Program-made: the position numbers and the translations under genes
Assembly: GCF_003594875.1 (NCBI RefSeq)
Contig: NZ_QZEY01000003.1
Coordinates: 674,308 to 738,307 of the forward strand
Reading direction: 5' to 3'
DNA from: Bailinhaonella thermotolerans
Lineage (GTDB): Bacteria > Actinomycetota > Actinomycetes > Streptosporangiales > Streptosporangiaceae
Length of the DNA: 64,000 nt
Shown: positions 52,076 through 60,320 of the stretch, one piece after another
How positions within the stretch are numbered: the stretch's first letter is position 1
Layout of the letters: the number at the start of each line of letters is the position of its first letter
Notes under the pieces: model-generated
What the model saw: only the letters and a program-made list of their open reading frames with translations
What the model was told of the DNA's origin: nothing
Databases searched by the model: none

Positions 52076-52588
52076 TCAGCGGCGGTCGATCTGGCCGTCG
52101 GAGGCGTCCTCGACCAGGCGGAACAGCTCCGACCGCACGAGCTGGACCTTGGGGATGTCGCTGAGCTGGAGCTGCCCGCGCTCGCCCGCGGACTCCACGA
52201 CCAGCGTCCCGCAGCCGAGGATGCGCTCCATGAGCGTCTGGTCGGACTGCACGGTGTTCACCTTGGCCAGGGGGATGTCGTCGTTGGACTTGCTGAGGAT
52301 GCCCGCGCCGATCGCGAAACGGTGCGTGGTCAGGACGTACGACGTGGTCTTCCAGCGCAGGAACGGGATCAGCGTCCACAGCGTGAGCCCCACGAGGGCG
52401 ACGACGGCGACGGCGATCCTGGCGTACGTGGAGTAGACCTCGCCGGAGGGGATGAAGTAGAGGGCGGCCACGGCGGCGGCCACCGTCCCGATGAGCAGGA
52501 TGACCGGCAGGACCAGGCGTTTCCAGTGCGGGTGGAAGGCGTGTACGACCCGCTCGCCGTCGGTCAGGTGGTGCTCAGGGATTCCCAT
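52076..52588 (-). CDS. PH-domain membrane protein
   Basis: A 170-residue protein with two adjacent membrane helices (VLPVILLIGTVAAAVAALYF and IAVAVVALVGLTLWTLIPFL) and a C-terminal bacterial PH-like domain (bPH2/DUF304): TSYVLTTHRFAIGAGILSKS, with the conserved DIPLAKVNTVQ and GCGTLVVESAG. Role unknown; such proteins are common beside acyl-CoA carboxylase genes in actinobacteria. ATG at 52588 chosen because upstream sequence enters the divergent promoter. Confidence 0.85.
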   Translation of the reverse strand: MGIPEHHLTDGERVVHAFHPHWKRLVLPVILLIGTVAAAVAALYFIPSGEVYSTYARIAVAVVALVGLTLWTLIPFLRWKTTSYVLTTHRFAIGAGILSKSNDDIPLAKVNTVQSDQTLMERILGCGTLVVESAGERGQLQLSDIPKVQLVRSELFRLVEDASDGQIDRR

Positions 52589-52760
52589 GGCGCAAATCGT
52601 GACATCTTTGGCCGCGGTCGCGCAGCCCTTCCTGCGGGCATTCACGTGCGCGTCCGTTGTCCACAGCCGGATATCCGGATATTTCCCACCAAAACGATGG
52701 GCAGGCTCGTCGTCGTCCACAGGGGCGGAGTGGTGGCGGAGGTGGCGGGGCGGGCCGGAG

Positions 52761-52766
52761 TAGCCT
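52761..52766 (+). promoter_or_regulatory. Leaderless -10 element for enoyl-CoA hydratase
   Basis: TAGCCT lies 7 nt before the ATG at 52774. No ribosome binding site is seen, consistent with a leaderless mRNA. Confidence 0.45.
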
Positions 52767-52773
52767 GCGGGAC

Positions 52774-53550
52774 ATGGATGGTGTGTCCGTACGTCGTCAT
52801 GACCGCGTGGCCGAGATCGTGCTGGATCGGCCCGACGCGATGAACGCCCTCTCGACCGCGATGGCCCGGCGCCTCGCGTCGGTGACCGCCGAGATCGGGG
52901 CCGATCCGGAGGTGCGCGCGGTGGTGCTCAGCGCCGCCGGCGACAAGGCGTTCTGCGTCGGGGCCGACCTCAAGGAGCGCAACTCCATGAGCGACGCCGA
53001 CCTGCTGCGACAACGCCCGGTCTTCCGCGCGGCCTTCGGCGGGGTGCTGGGCCTCCCGCAGCCGTCGATCGCCGCCGTCCACGGATACGCCCTCGGCGGC
53101 GGCTGCGAGTTCGCCCTCTCCTGCGACATGATCGTCGCGGACGAGACGGCCGTCTTCGCCCTCCCCGAGGTCTCCGTGGGACTGGTCCCGGGCGGCGGCG
53201 GCACACAGCTCGCCCTCCACCGCCTCGGCCCATCCCGCGCCGCCGACCTCATCTTCACCGCCCGCCGGATCGACGTCTTCGAGGCCGAGCGCATGGGCCT
53301 GCTCGACCGCCGCGTCCCCAACGGCCAGGCGAGGGAGGAGGCGATCGCCATCGCCCAGCGGATCGCGGCCAACTCCCCGGTCGCGGTGCGCGCCGCCAAG
53401 CAGGCCCTCCGCCGGGGCCGGCCGGCCGACCTCCAGGCCGCCCTCGACATCGAGGACGCCGCCTGGCGCACCGCCGCGTTCTCCGCCGACCGCAAGGAGG
53501 GCATCGCCGCCTTCAACGAGAAGAGACCCCCCAAGTGGCCGGGTGAGTGA
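52774..53550 (+). CDS. Enoyl-CoA hydratase/isomerase
   Basis: A 258-residue crotonase. The core GYALGGGCEFALSCD, followed by ALPEVSVGLVPGGGGT, contains both catalytic glutamates (in GGGCE and in PEVS), so hydratase activity is likely rather than isomerase only. The oxyanion-hole alanine-glycine pairs are present. It lies 300 bp upstream of HMG-CoA lyase. Leucine breakdown (3-methylglutaconyl-CoA hydratase) or fatty acid beta-oxidation are both possible. Confidence 0.9.
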   Translation: MDGVSVRRHDRVAEIVLDRPDAMNALSTAMARRLASVTAEIGADPEVRAVVLSAAGDKAFCVGADLKERNSMSDADLLRQRPVFRAAFGGVLGLPQPSIAAVHGYALGGGCEFALSCDMIVADETAVFALPEVSVGLVPGGGGTQLALHRLGPSRAADLIFTARRIDVFEAERMGLLDRRVPNGQAREEAIAIAQRIAANSPVAVRAAKQALRRGRPADLQAALDIEDAAWRTAAFSADRKEGIAAFNEKRPPKWPGE

Positions 53551-53851
53551 TCCCGCGCGACGAGCGGGCGCCCGCGCTCCGGGGGAGCGCCGGGCGGGAG
53601 CCGTACGGCGGGCGGCGGGGCGCCGGCCGTACGGCGGGCCGGGCGCGGCGGTCACCTCCGGGCGCGGCGGTCACCTCGGGGCGCGCCGTCAGGCTTGAGG
53701 GCGGCCGTCATCTCCGGGGTGCGGCCGTCGTCTGCGGGTGCGGTCGTCACGGCCGGGGGTGGCGGAGCGCCGGGAGCGGGGGCGAGGTTGGATTGTTCGT
53801 ACGGGCCCGGGGACGAGGGCGTCGCCGGGCGGACGGAAGGGTGTGATCGTC
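53551..53851. other. Repeat-containing intergenic gap
   Basis: Nothing coding is supported. From 53642 to about 53757 it consists of six degenerate units of 19-20 bp, the first two being GGCGCGGCGGTCACCTCCG and GGCGCGGCGGTCACCTCGG. CCGTACGG also recurs. A promoter for the lyase gene is not clear. Confidence 0.55.
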
Positions 53852-54766
53852 GTGGGTGATCTGCCGGACAGGATCTCGCTGCGGGAGGTCGGGCCTCGGG
53901 ACGGGTTGCAGAACGAGGCGCCCGTGCCGACCGACGACAAGGTGGAGCTGATCGACGCGCTGTCCCGGACCGGGGTGTCGCGCATCGAGGCGGTGTCGTT
54001 CGTGCATCCCAAGGCGATCCCGCAGATGGCGGACGCCGACGAGGTGTGGCGGAGGGCCGAGAAGGCCGACGACGTGCGCTATTCGGCCCTGGTGCCCAAC
54101 CTGCGGGGAGCGCTGCGGGCGCTGGACGCCGGCTTCACCGAGATCGAGGTGGTGGTCTCGGCCAGCGACACGCACAACCGCAAGAACGTCAACCGCTCCA
54201 CCGAGGAGTCGCTGGACGACATAGCCCGCCTGATCGCCGAGGCCCACGAGCGCGGCGCGACGGTCCAGGCCATCGTCTCCACGGCCTGGGGCTGCCCCTA
54301 CGAGGGCGACATCCCCACCGAGCGCGTGGTGTCCGTGGCCTCCCGGGCCGTGGCCGACGGAGCCGACGCCGTCTCCTTCGGCGACACGACGGGCATGGCC
54401 ACGCCCGCCCGCGTGACCCGCCTGGTGGGCGAGTTCCGCTCCCGCAACCCCGAGACGCCCCTCAACCTCCACTTCCACAACACCCGGGGCACCGGCCTGG
54501 CCAACGTCTACGCCGCCCTCCAACTGGGCGTCGACGACTTCGACGCCTCGGTCGGCGGCCTCGGCGGCTGCCCCTACGCCCCCGGCGCCAGCGGCAACAT
54601 CGCCAGCGAGGAACTCGTCCACATGCTGGAGGACATGGGCATCGCGACCGGCGTGGACCTCGACGCCCTGATCGAGGTGGCCGCGAGAGCCGAGCGGATG
54701 GTCGGCCACAAGCTCCCCAGCCAGGTCCTGAGAGCCGGCCCCCGCACCCGCCTCACCCCCGCCTGA
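53852..54766 (+). CDS. Hydroxymethylglutaryl-CoA lyase
   Basis: A 304-residue DRE-TIM metallolyase that splits HMG-CoA to acetoacetate and acetyl-CoA, the last step of leucine breakdown. Signatures: SLREVGPRDGLQNE (catalytic Arg and Asp), HFHNTRG (metal ligands), and GGCPYAPGASGNIASE with the active-site cysteine. GTG at 53852 is chosen with GGAAGG 11 nt before; GTG at 53843 is also possible. Together with the enoyl-CoA hydratase and the carboxyltransferase at 60321 it could form a leucine pathway, though the carboxylase is 5.5 kb away. Confidence 0.9.
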   Translation: MGDLPDRISLREVGPRDGLQNEAPVPTDDKVELIDALSRTGVSRIEAVSFVHPKAIPQMADADEVWRRAEKADDVRYSALVPNLRGALRALDAGFTEIEVVVSASDTHNRKNVNRSTEESLDDIARLIAEAHERGATVQAIVSTAWGCPYEGDIPTERVVSVASRAVADGADAVSFGDTTGMATPARVTRLVGEFRSRNPETPLNLHFHNTRGTGLANVYAALQLGVDDFDASVGGLGGCPYAPGASGNIASEELVHMLEDMGIATGVDLDALIEVAARAERMVGHKLPSQVLRAGPRTRLTPA

Positions 54767-55246
54767 CCACCCCTCCGCCCGCCGCCCACCCAACGGCGGC
54801 CGGAGACGTCCGGGGCGGGACCCCTCCCGTCCCGGCCCGGGCGGTGGACCCCCGAGGCGCCGGGAGGGCGGTGCGGGGCCCGAGCGGCCCGCGCCCGCGC
54901 CCACGCCGTCCGCGCCCACGCCCGCGCCCGCGCCCGCGATCCCGCCTCCCCGGCGAGCCTGATGCTGTGCCGTACGCCGCGAGGCCGCAGGCTCCGAGCG
55001 GGGCCGGGAGACGTGTGACCCGGGGGCCTTCCATGTGGCATGGTCGGGCCTCGGCTCCGGGCAGGGCCTCGCGCGGGGTGGTGCGGGAGGTGAGCGCCGT
55101 GAAGGCGGCCACGGCGGCGAGGGCTGCGAGCGGTCGTCTCAGCGGGACGGCGAACGTGACCGGGTGACGCCCTTACGAGAACGGTGGAGAGCCCCGGGCT
55201 CGGCGTGTCCGGGGACGGTGTGAGACCGGGGCTGTGGGGGTGTGGG
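54767..55246. other. Gap without supported gene
   Basis: About 480 bp of very GC-rich sequence, including GCCCGCG-type simple repeats near 54890-54945. Open frames exist but encode Arg/Gly/Pro-rich low-complexity sequence with no supported start, so none is annotated. Confidence 0.45.
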
Positions 55247-56053
55247 TCAGTGGCTGGCGACCTGGACGGAGGGCGCCGACCAGGTGTCGCAGGCCTTGGG
55301 GGACTTGGCGTGGAAGCCCCTGTTCATCCAGAGCTTGATGCTCTTGCTCTTGCCGTAGGTGTCGCCGCCGTGGTGGTCGTCGCCGGTGCTGCCCATCTCG
55401 GTGCGCAGGCGCCGCCAGGCGGAGTCGCTCACGCCCAGGCCCTTGCGGGCGCTGCCGAAGAACGCGCCGGCCAGGCACTGGCCCTGCAGCTCGTAGCGGC
55501 GGGACCACTCGGCCGCGGCCTTCTTGGCCTTCGGCTCCGGGTAGGTCTTCTCGATCTTGGCGAGTTCCTGCACGTGGTACGCGTACGTGGCCGCGAGCGT
55601 GAAGGAGTCGAAGAGCGGGTTCGAGTCCAGGGTGTCCTCGCGGACGAGCACGTGGATGGTGTCCGCGCCCGCGCAGTAGCGGAAGACCAGGCCCTTCTCC
55701 CAGGAGCCGCACTCGGTCTTGACCGGCTTGGTCACGATGTGCAGCTTGGCGGGGCGGTAGCGCATGCCCGCGGCCTTGAACACCTTGGCCCAGGCGCGGT
55801 CGACGCACGAGCCGAGGGCCTTGAAGTGTCGCTTGGCGGACTCCACGTCCGTGCCCTTGCCCGGCTTGCAGCCCAGGTCGGGCAGCGTGCCCATGGAGTG
55901 CAGCCGGTTGGCGCGGGGCTTGGCGGCGGCCGTGGCGGACTCGGCGCCGGCGGTTGCGGCCGACGCGGCGGGGGCCAGGGCGGCGATGGGGGCGGAGATC
56001 GCCAGGGCGGCGGCGAACGCGCCCAGGGATCGCTTGACTGAGAAGATCGACAT
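55247..56053 (-). CDS. Secreted pseudo-metallopeptidase (YpfJ-like), copy 1
   Basis: A 268-residue secreted protein with a signal peptide ending near ASAATAG. From about residue 85 it follows the neutral zinc metallopeptidase (YpfJ, PF04228) pattern. The zinc motif expected as HExxHHVQ reads ATYAYHVQ at 155-162, so both zinc histidines and the catalytic glutamate are gone. The downstream ELQ-x-x-C-x-AG signature is kept (ELQGQCLAGAF, 188-198). Cysteines at 62, 83, 115, 127 and near the C-terminus suggest disulfides. It is therefore probably a catalytically dead binding protein. ATG at 56053. Confidence 0.72.
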   Translation of the reverse strand: MSIFSVKRSLGAFAAALAISAPIAALAPAASAATAGAESATAAAKPRANRLHSMGTLPDLGCKPGKGTDVESAKRHFKALGSCVDRAWAKVFKAAGMRYRPAKLHIVTKPVKTECGSWEKGLVFRYCAGADTIHVLVREDTLDSNPLFDSFTLAATYAYHVQELAKIEKTYPEPKAKKAAAEWSRRYELQGQCLAGAFFGSARKGLGVSDSAWRRLRTEMGSTGDDHHGGDTYGKSKSIKLWMNRGFHAKSPKACDTWSAPSVQVASH

Positions 56054-56115
56054 AGTGTGCGGACTGTAGCCGGAACCTCTGACAAAGATCACCCCATTTC
56101 CCTGGCTTTCCCCTG

Positions 56116-56146
56116 TTCGCGATATAGCCGGTTCCTATTCGGAACC
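56116..56146. promoter_or_regulatory. Shared upstream motif and inverted repeat, copy 1
   Basis: TTCGCGAT at 56116-56123 (reverse strand ATCGCGAA) lies 63 nt upstream of the ATG at 56053; the paralogue has the same 8-mer 64 nt upstream of its start. Next to it, GGTTCC-TATTC-GGAACC (56130-56146) is an inverted repeat. These may be promoter or operator elements shared by the two genes. Confidence 0.4.
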
Positions 56147-56226
56147 CATCCGTTGAGTGGAATGCTCCCCTTCCGGATTCCCGCCGGCGCGGTGACCGTC
56201 CGGGGAGCGGGGGACGAAGAACGGCC

Positions 56227-57078
56227 TCAGCCGCGCGCGACCTGGGCGGACGGGGCCTTCCAGGTGTTGCAGGCCTTGGGGGAGCCGGAGCGGAAGCCCT
56301 TGTCCATCCAGTAGCGGATCGACTTGCTCTTGCCGTAGGTGTCGCCGCCCCAGTAATCGTCGCCGCTGTAGCCCATCTCCTCGCGAAGCTGCCGCCAGGC
56401 GGACTCGCTGACGGGCAGGGTCTTGCGGGCGCTGCCGAAGAACACCCCGCCCAGACACTGTGCCTGCAACTCGTAGCGGCGCGACCACTCGGCCGCGGCC
56501 TTCTTGCCCTTCGGCTCGGGATAGGTCCGCCAGATCTCCGTGATCTCTTGGACGTGGTACCCGTACGTCGCCGCCAGATCGAAGCCGACGACTAGGCCGC
56601 TTTCGTATTCCAAGTCCTCCTCGTCCACGAACAGGTGGATAGAGGCCTTCCCTCCGCCTACGCAGTACAGCACCCACTGCTTCTGGTCCAAGGTCCCGCA
56701 CGGCGTCTTGGTACGGCTGGTCGCGGGCTTGACGGCCGCGGCCATGAACTTCTTCCCGGAGGCCTTGAACAGCTTGCCCCAGGCACGATTCAGGCAGTCG
56801 CCGATCGACTTGAGGTGTCGCACCGCCGAGTCCATGTCCTCGACCCGAGCGGCGCGGCAGCCGAGGTCGGGCAGCTTGCCCATCGAGTGCAGCTTGTTCG
56901 TGCGGGGCTTGGCGGCGACCGCGACCGCGGAGGAGGCCGAGGTGGACGTCGAGGTGGAGGCCGAGGTGGAGGTCGAGGTGGCCGACGCGGTCGCGGGGGT
57001 GGCGACGACGAGCGGGGCCGAGAGCGCCACGACGCCGGCGGCGACGGCGAACGAGCGCTTGACGAGGGAGATCAACAT
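56227..57078 (-). CDS. Secreted pseudo-metallopeptidase (YpfJ-like), copy 2
   Basis: A 283-residue paralogue of the neighbouring gene. After a signal peptide it has a Thr/Ser-only linker (TSTSTSASTSTSTSASS, about 34-50), then the same domain. The zinc motif reads ATYGYHVQ (170-177) in place of HExxHHVQ, while ELQAQCLGG (203-211) is retained. The C-terminal half, for example GGDTYGKSKSI, is nearly identical to copy 1. The linker and the middle differ more. Likely a catalytically dead surface or secreted protein; the TS linker could be glycosylated. ATG at 57078. Confidence 0.72.
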   Translation of the reverse strand: MLISLVKRSFAVAAGVVALSAPLVVATPATASATSTSTSASTSTSTSASSAVAVAAKPRTNKLHSMGKLPDLGCRAARVEDMDSAVRHLKSIGDCLNRAWGKLFKASGKKFMAAAVKPATSRTKTPCGTLDQKQWVLYCVGGGKASIHLFVDEEDLEYESGLVVGFDLAATYGYHVQEITEIWRTYPEPKGKKAAAEWSRRYELQAQCLGGVFFGSARKTLPVSESAWRQLREEMGYSGDDYWGGDTYGKSKSIRYWMDKGFRSGSPKACNTWKAPSAQVARG

Positions 57079-57141
57079 AATGATGCGAGACCGTATCGCG
57101 AGCTTTACGGAGGATCGCCGTGTAGAGCGGTCATTGTCCCG

Positions 57142-57170
57142 TTCGCGATGCAGTTGATCCCGTTCCGGGA
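57142..57170. promoter_or_regulatory. Shared upstream motif, copy 2
   Basis: TTCGCGAT (57142-57149) lies 64 nt upstream of the second pseudo-peptidase ATG, matching the position in copy 1. TCCCG-TTC-CGGGA (57158-57170) follows as a small inverted repeat. Confidence 0.35.
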
Positions 57171-57262
57171 CATACCCGGTGGATGGAAGGCTCCTTCCGG
57201 GTACGGCGCGCACGGCCTACGATCGGCGCGCGTAAGCCGTACACGGGCGGAGGGAGCGGGTC

Positions 57263-58348
57263 ATGGGGCATGAGGTCCGGGGTGTCGTGGCGCGGGAGCG
57301 CGGCAAGGCAGTCGGCGTCGAGACGATCCACGTGCCCGATCCGGGGCCGGGGGAGGCGCTGGTGAAGGTGCGGGCGTGCGGCGTCTGCCACACCGACCTG
57401 CACTATCGCGAGGGCGGGATCAACGACGAGTTCCCGTTCCTGCTCGGCCACGAGGCGGCGGGGACCGTCGAGGCCGTCGGGCCGGACGTGACCGGGGTCG
57501 AGCCGGGGGACTTCGTGATCCTCAACTGGCGCGCGGTCTGCGGGAACTGCCGCGCCTGCCTGCGCGGGCGGCCCTGGTACTGCTTCAACACCCACAACGC
57601 CACCCAGAAGATGACCCTGGCCGACGGGACCGCGCTGTCGCCCGCGCTCGGGATCGGCGCCTTCGCGGAGAAGACGCTGGTCGCGGCCGGGCAGTGCACG
57701 AAGGTCCCCGCCGAGGCGTCGCCCGCCGTCGCCGGGCTGCTCGGGTGCGGCGTGATGGCCGGGCTCGGCGCGGCGATCAACACCGGCGGCGTGACCAGGG
57801 GCGACTCGGTCGCGGTGATCGGCTGCGGCGGCGTCGGCAACGCGGCCGTGCTCGGCGCGTCGCTCGCCGGGGCGGCGCGGATCATCGCCGTGGACATCGA
57901 CCCGCGCAAGCTGGACCTGGCCCGCCGCTTCGGCGCCACCCACGTCGTCAACTCCGCCGAGACCGACGCCGTCGAGGCCGTCCGCGAGCTGACCGGCGGG
58001 TTCGGCGCGGACGTGGTCATCGACGCGGTCGGCCGCCCGGAGACGTACAGGCAGGCCTTCTACGCCCGCGACCTGGCCGGGACCGTGGTCCTCGTCGGCG
58101 TGCCCACCCCGGAGATGAAGCTCGAACTGCCGCTGCTCGACGTCTTCGGCCGCGGCGGGTCGCTCAAGTCCTCCTGGTACGGCGACTGCCTGCCCTCCCG
58201 CGACTTCCCGATGCTCATCGACCTCTACCTCCAGGGGCGCCTCGACCTGGAGGGATTCGTCTCGGAGACCATCTCGCTGGACGACGTGGAAGCCGCCTTC
58301 CACGCCATGGAACGCGGCGACGTCCTCCGCTCCGTGGTCGTCCTGTGA
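57263..58348 (+). CDS. mscR: S-(hydroxymethyl)mycothiol dehydrogenase
   Basis: A 361-residue zinc alcohol dehydrogenase of the mycothiol-dependent formaldehyde dehydrogenase type. The catalytic zinc site includes Cys42 and His63 (GHEAAG) and the structural zinc site Cys93, Cys96, Cys99 and Cys107. The NAD fold has GCGGVGN. It oxidises the adduct of formaldehyde and mycothiol. GGAGGGAG precedes ATG. It is followed by an MBL-fold hydrolase, the same pairing seen in mycobacteria (Rv2259-Rv2260), which supports the assignment. Confidence 0.9.
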   Translation: MGHEVRGVVARERGKAVGVETIHVPDPGPGEALVKVRACGVCHTDLHYREGGINDEFPFLLGHEAAGTVEAVGPDVTGVEPGDFVILNWRAVCGNCRACLRGRPWYCFNTHNATQKMTLADGTALSPALGIGAFAEKTLVAAGQCTKVPAEASPAVAGLLGCGVMAGLGAAINTGGVTRGDSVAVIGCGGVGNAAVLGASLAGAARIIAVDIDPRKLDLARRFGATHVVNSAETDAVEAVRELTGGFGADVVIDAVGRPETYRQAFYARDLAGTVVLVGVPTPEMKLELPLLDVFGRGGSLKSSWYGDCLPSRDFPMLIDLYLQGRLDLEGFVSETISLDDVEAAFHAMERGDVLRSVVVL

Positions 58349-58547
58349 CCCGTACGGGGACGCCCGCGCCCTCCACCAGGCGTACGGCGGGCGCGGGCGG
58401 TCCCGCCGGGACGCGCGATGCGGGCGGGACGACCGGAGCGGCCGGGACGCGCGGTCCGGGAACGCGCCGCGCGGTCAGGACGTACGGGACGATCGGGGCG
58501 TACGTCGGGAAAACGGGTATGGCGATCGGATGGAAGGCGGGGGCGGA

Positions 58548-59177
58548 ATGAGTGACGCGATCACGCGGGTGGTGACGTCGGGGCGGTTCACGCTGGACGG
58601 CGGGACCTGGGACGTCGACAACAACGTCTGGCTGGTGGGCGACGGGGCCGAGGTGCTGGTGATCGACGCCGCGCACTCCGCCCCGGTGATCCTGGAGGCG
58701 GTGGCCGAGCGCCGCGTCACCGCGATCGTGTGCACCCACGCCCACAACGACCACATCAACGCGGCGGCCGAGCTGTCCCGCGCGACGGGCGCGCCGATCT
58801 GGCTGCACCCGGCCGACACGCCGCTGTGGGAGATGGAGTACGGCGGCCGGCGCCCGGACGCGGCCCTCTCGGACGGGGACGTGCTGACGGCCGGCGGCGT
58901 GGAGCTGCGGGTGATCCACACGCCGGGCCACGCGCCCGGCGCGGTCAGCCTGTACGCCCCGGACCTGGGCGCGGTCTTCACCGGCGACACGCTCTTCAAC
59001 GGCGGGCCGGGGGCGACCGGGAGGTCGTTCTCGGACTTCCCGACCATCGTGGCCTCGATCCGCGACCGCCTGCTGACGCTCCCGCCGGAGACCGTGGTGC
59101 ACACCGGCCACGGCGACGACACCACCATCGGAGCGGAGGCCCCGCACCTGGACGACTGGATCAGACGCGGTCACTAG
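58548..59177 (+). CDS. MBL-fold hydrolase
   Basis: A 209-residue metallo-beta-lactamase-fold protein. The metal motif THAHNDH (His64, His66, Asp68, His69) is intact, with later ligands in IHTPGHAPG, FTGDTLF and HTGHGDD. It resembles glyoxalase II-like hydrolases. Its position after mscR suggests it hydrolyses the S-formylmycothiol product, completing formaldehyde removal; this is inference. ATG at 58548 has GGAAGG upstream. A 200-bp gap separates it from mscR, so it may have its own signals. Confidence 0.85.
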   Translation: MSDAITRVVTSGRFTLDGGTWDVDNNVWLVGDGAEVLVIDAAHSAPVILEAVAERRVTAIVCTHAHNDHINAAAELSRATGAPIWLHPADTPLWEMEYGGRRPDAALSDGDVLTAGGVELRVIHTPGHAPGAVSLYAPDLGAVFTGDTLFNGGPGATGRSFSDFPTIVASIRDRLLTLPPETVVHTGHGDDTTIGAEAPHLDDWIRRGH

Positions 59178-59232
59178 CCCGGTTTCGGCCTGTCCGGTTT
59201 GGGGTGGTCTGGTCAAATCGGTTTGGCGTCAG

Positions 59233-59251
59233 GTAGGTTAGGCATACCTAA
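59233..59251 (+). promoter_or_regulatory. Iron box (DtxR/IdeR operator)
   Basis: GTAGGTTAGGCATACCTAA matches the 19-bp IdeR/DtxR consensus TTAGGTTAGSCTAACCTAA at 16 positions. A second half-site, GCCTAACC (59261-59268), follows. It lies 50 bp before bfd, so iron-bound DtxR/IdeR probably controls the bfd-bfr operon. Confidence 0.85.
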
Positions 59252-59300
59252 GGAAGGTGTGCCTAACCAACCGCCGCGTCGAGAGAGTCGAAGTCAGCCC

Positions 59301-59480
59301 ATGTATGTGTGCATCTGTCACGCCGTGACCGAGAACGAGGTGGCCGACTGCATCGCGGACGGTGCGGAGACCCCCGACGACATCGGCGACGCATGCGGCG
59401 CCGGGACGGGGTGCGGCTCCTGTGTCATGCGCATATGTGAGATCCTCAAGAAGGCTGACTCACTCGTTTCGACACACTAG
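59301..59480 (+). CDS. bfd: Bacterioferritin-associated ferredoxin
   Basis: A 59-residue [2Fe-2S] protein that reduces bacterioferritin iron so it can be released. The cluster ligands are Cys4 and Cys6 (MYVCICHAV) and Cys38 and Cys41 (GTGCGSCV); three other cysteines are present. The size is normal for Bfd. It lies 12 bp before bfr under an iron box, so both are probably induced or repressed together by iron through DtxR/IdeR. Confidence 0.92.
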   Translation: MYVCICHAVTENEVADCIADGAETPDDIGDACGAGTGCGSCVMRICEILKKADSLVSTH

Positions 59481-59492
59481 GGAGCCCTGGTC

Positions 59493-59987
59493 ATGAGGGG
59501 CGACAAAGAGATCATCGCGCTGCTCAACGAGCAGCTCACCGCTGAGCTGACCGCGATCAACCAGTACTTCCTGCACGCCAAGATGCAGCAGAACTGGGGA
59601 TACACCCGCCTCGCCCGCCACACGCGCGAGGAGTCCATCGACGAGATGCGGCACGCGGAGCGACTGACGGACCGGATCCTGTTCCTCGACGGCCTGCCGA
59701 ACTACCAGCGCCTCGGCACCCTGCGCATCGGGCAGAGCGTCCCCGAGCAACTGCGCGCCGACCTGGAGGTCGAGATGGAGGCCGTGCAGCGGCTCCGCCC
59801 CGGCATCGAGCTCATGCGCGCCAAGGGCGACGTCACCTCGGCCCGCATCTTCGAGGACATCCTCGCGGACGAGGAAGAGCACATCGACTACCTGGAGACC
59901 GAGCTCTCCCTGATCGAGAGCCTGGGCGAGCAGAACTACCTGCTCCGCCTCACCGACGCCCCGGGCGAAGGCACCGAGACCGCCTGA
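59493..59987 (+). CDS. bfr: Bacterioferritin
   Basis: A 164-residue iron-storage protein forming 24-mers with haem. All ferroxidase ligands are present: Glu18, Glu51, His54, Glu94, Glu127 and His130, and the haem ligand Met52. It oxidises and stores iron in the cavity. GGGAG lies 8 nt before ATG at 59493. It forms an operon with bfd, its iron-release partner. Confidence 0.97.
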   Translation: MRGDKEIIALLNEQLTAELTAINQYFLHAKMQQNWGYTRLARHTREESIDEMRHAERLTDRILFLDGLPNYQRLGTLRIGQSVPEQLRADLEVEMEAVQRLRPGIELMRAKGDVTSARIFEDILADEEEHIDYLETELSLIESLGEQNYLLRLTDAPGEGTETA

Positions 59988-60306
59988 CCGGAGGCCCGCC
60001 GGGGCCCTGCCGCGATCCCGCGCCAACGCCACCACCGGCGCCGCGCGTGCCGCCGTCCGGGCCGCGCGTGCCGCCGTCCGGGCCGCCCGCGGCCGTGCGT
60101 GTCCGCGGCCGTGCGTGCCCGCGGCCGTGCGTGCCCGCGGCCGTGCGTGCCCGCGGTCCGCGGTCCGCGGTCAGGCGTGCCCGCCGTACGCGCAGGCGAC
60201 GCGCGCCCGCCTGGCGCCGGGATCGCGAGGTCGCGACGGCGAGGGCCGCGGGAGCCGTACCCGATGATCGCGCGTGTGGTCTTGCGGGGCGTGGGGGAGC
60301 GCTGAC
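59988..60306. other. Gap with tandem repeats after bfr
   Basis: No supported gene. Two 21-bp copies (starting GCCGCGCGTGCCG) at 60040-60081 are followed by four 16-bp units CCGCGGCCGTGCGTGC (60087-60150), then three CCGCGGT units to 60171. The rest is plain GC-rich sequence up to the -10 TAGGCT (60307-60312) of the next gene. Confidence 0.75.
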
Positions 60307-60312
60307 TAGGCT
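60307..60312 (+). promoter_or_regulatory. Leaderless -10 element for carboxyltransferase
   Basis: TAGGCT lies 8 nt before the GTG at 60321; no ribosome binding site is seen. Confidence 0.45.
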
Positions 60313-60320
60313 CGGCTGGT

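Noticed and set aside
54753..55112. Small reverse-strand gene in the gap after HMG-CoA lyase
   Set aside because: The protein would be Arg-Gly repeats and proline-rich sequence; it lacks a ribosome binding site and any family match.
60040..60171. Origin-like iterons after bfr
   Set aside because: The repeats are GC-only short tandem units with no DnaA boxes and no AT-rich unwinding region or replication gene nearby.
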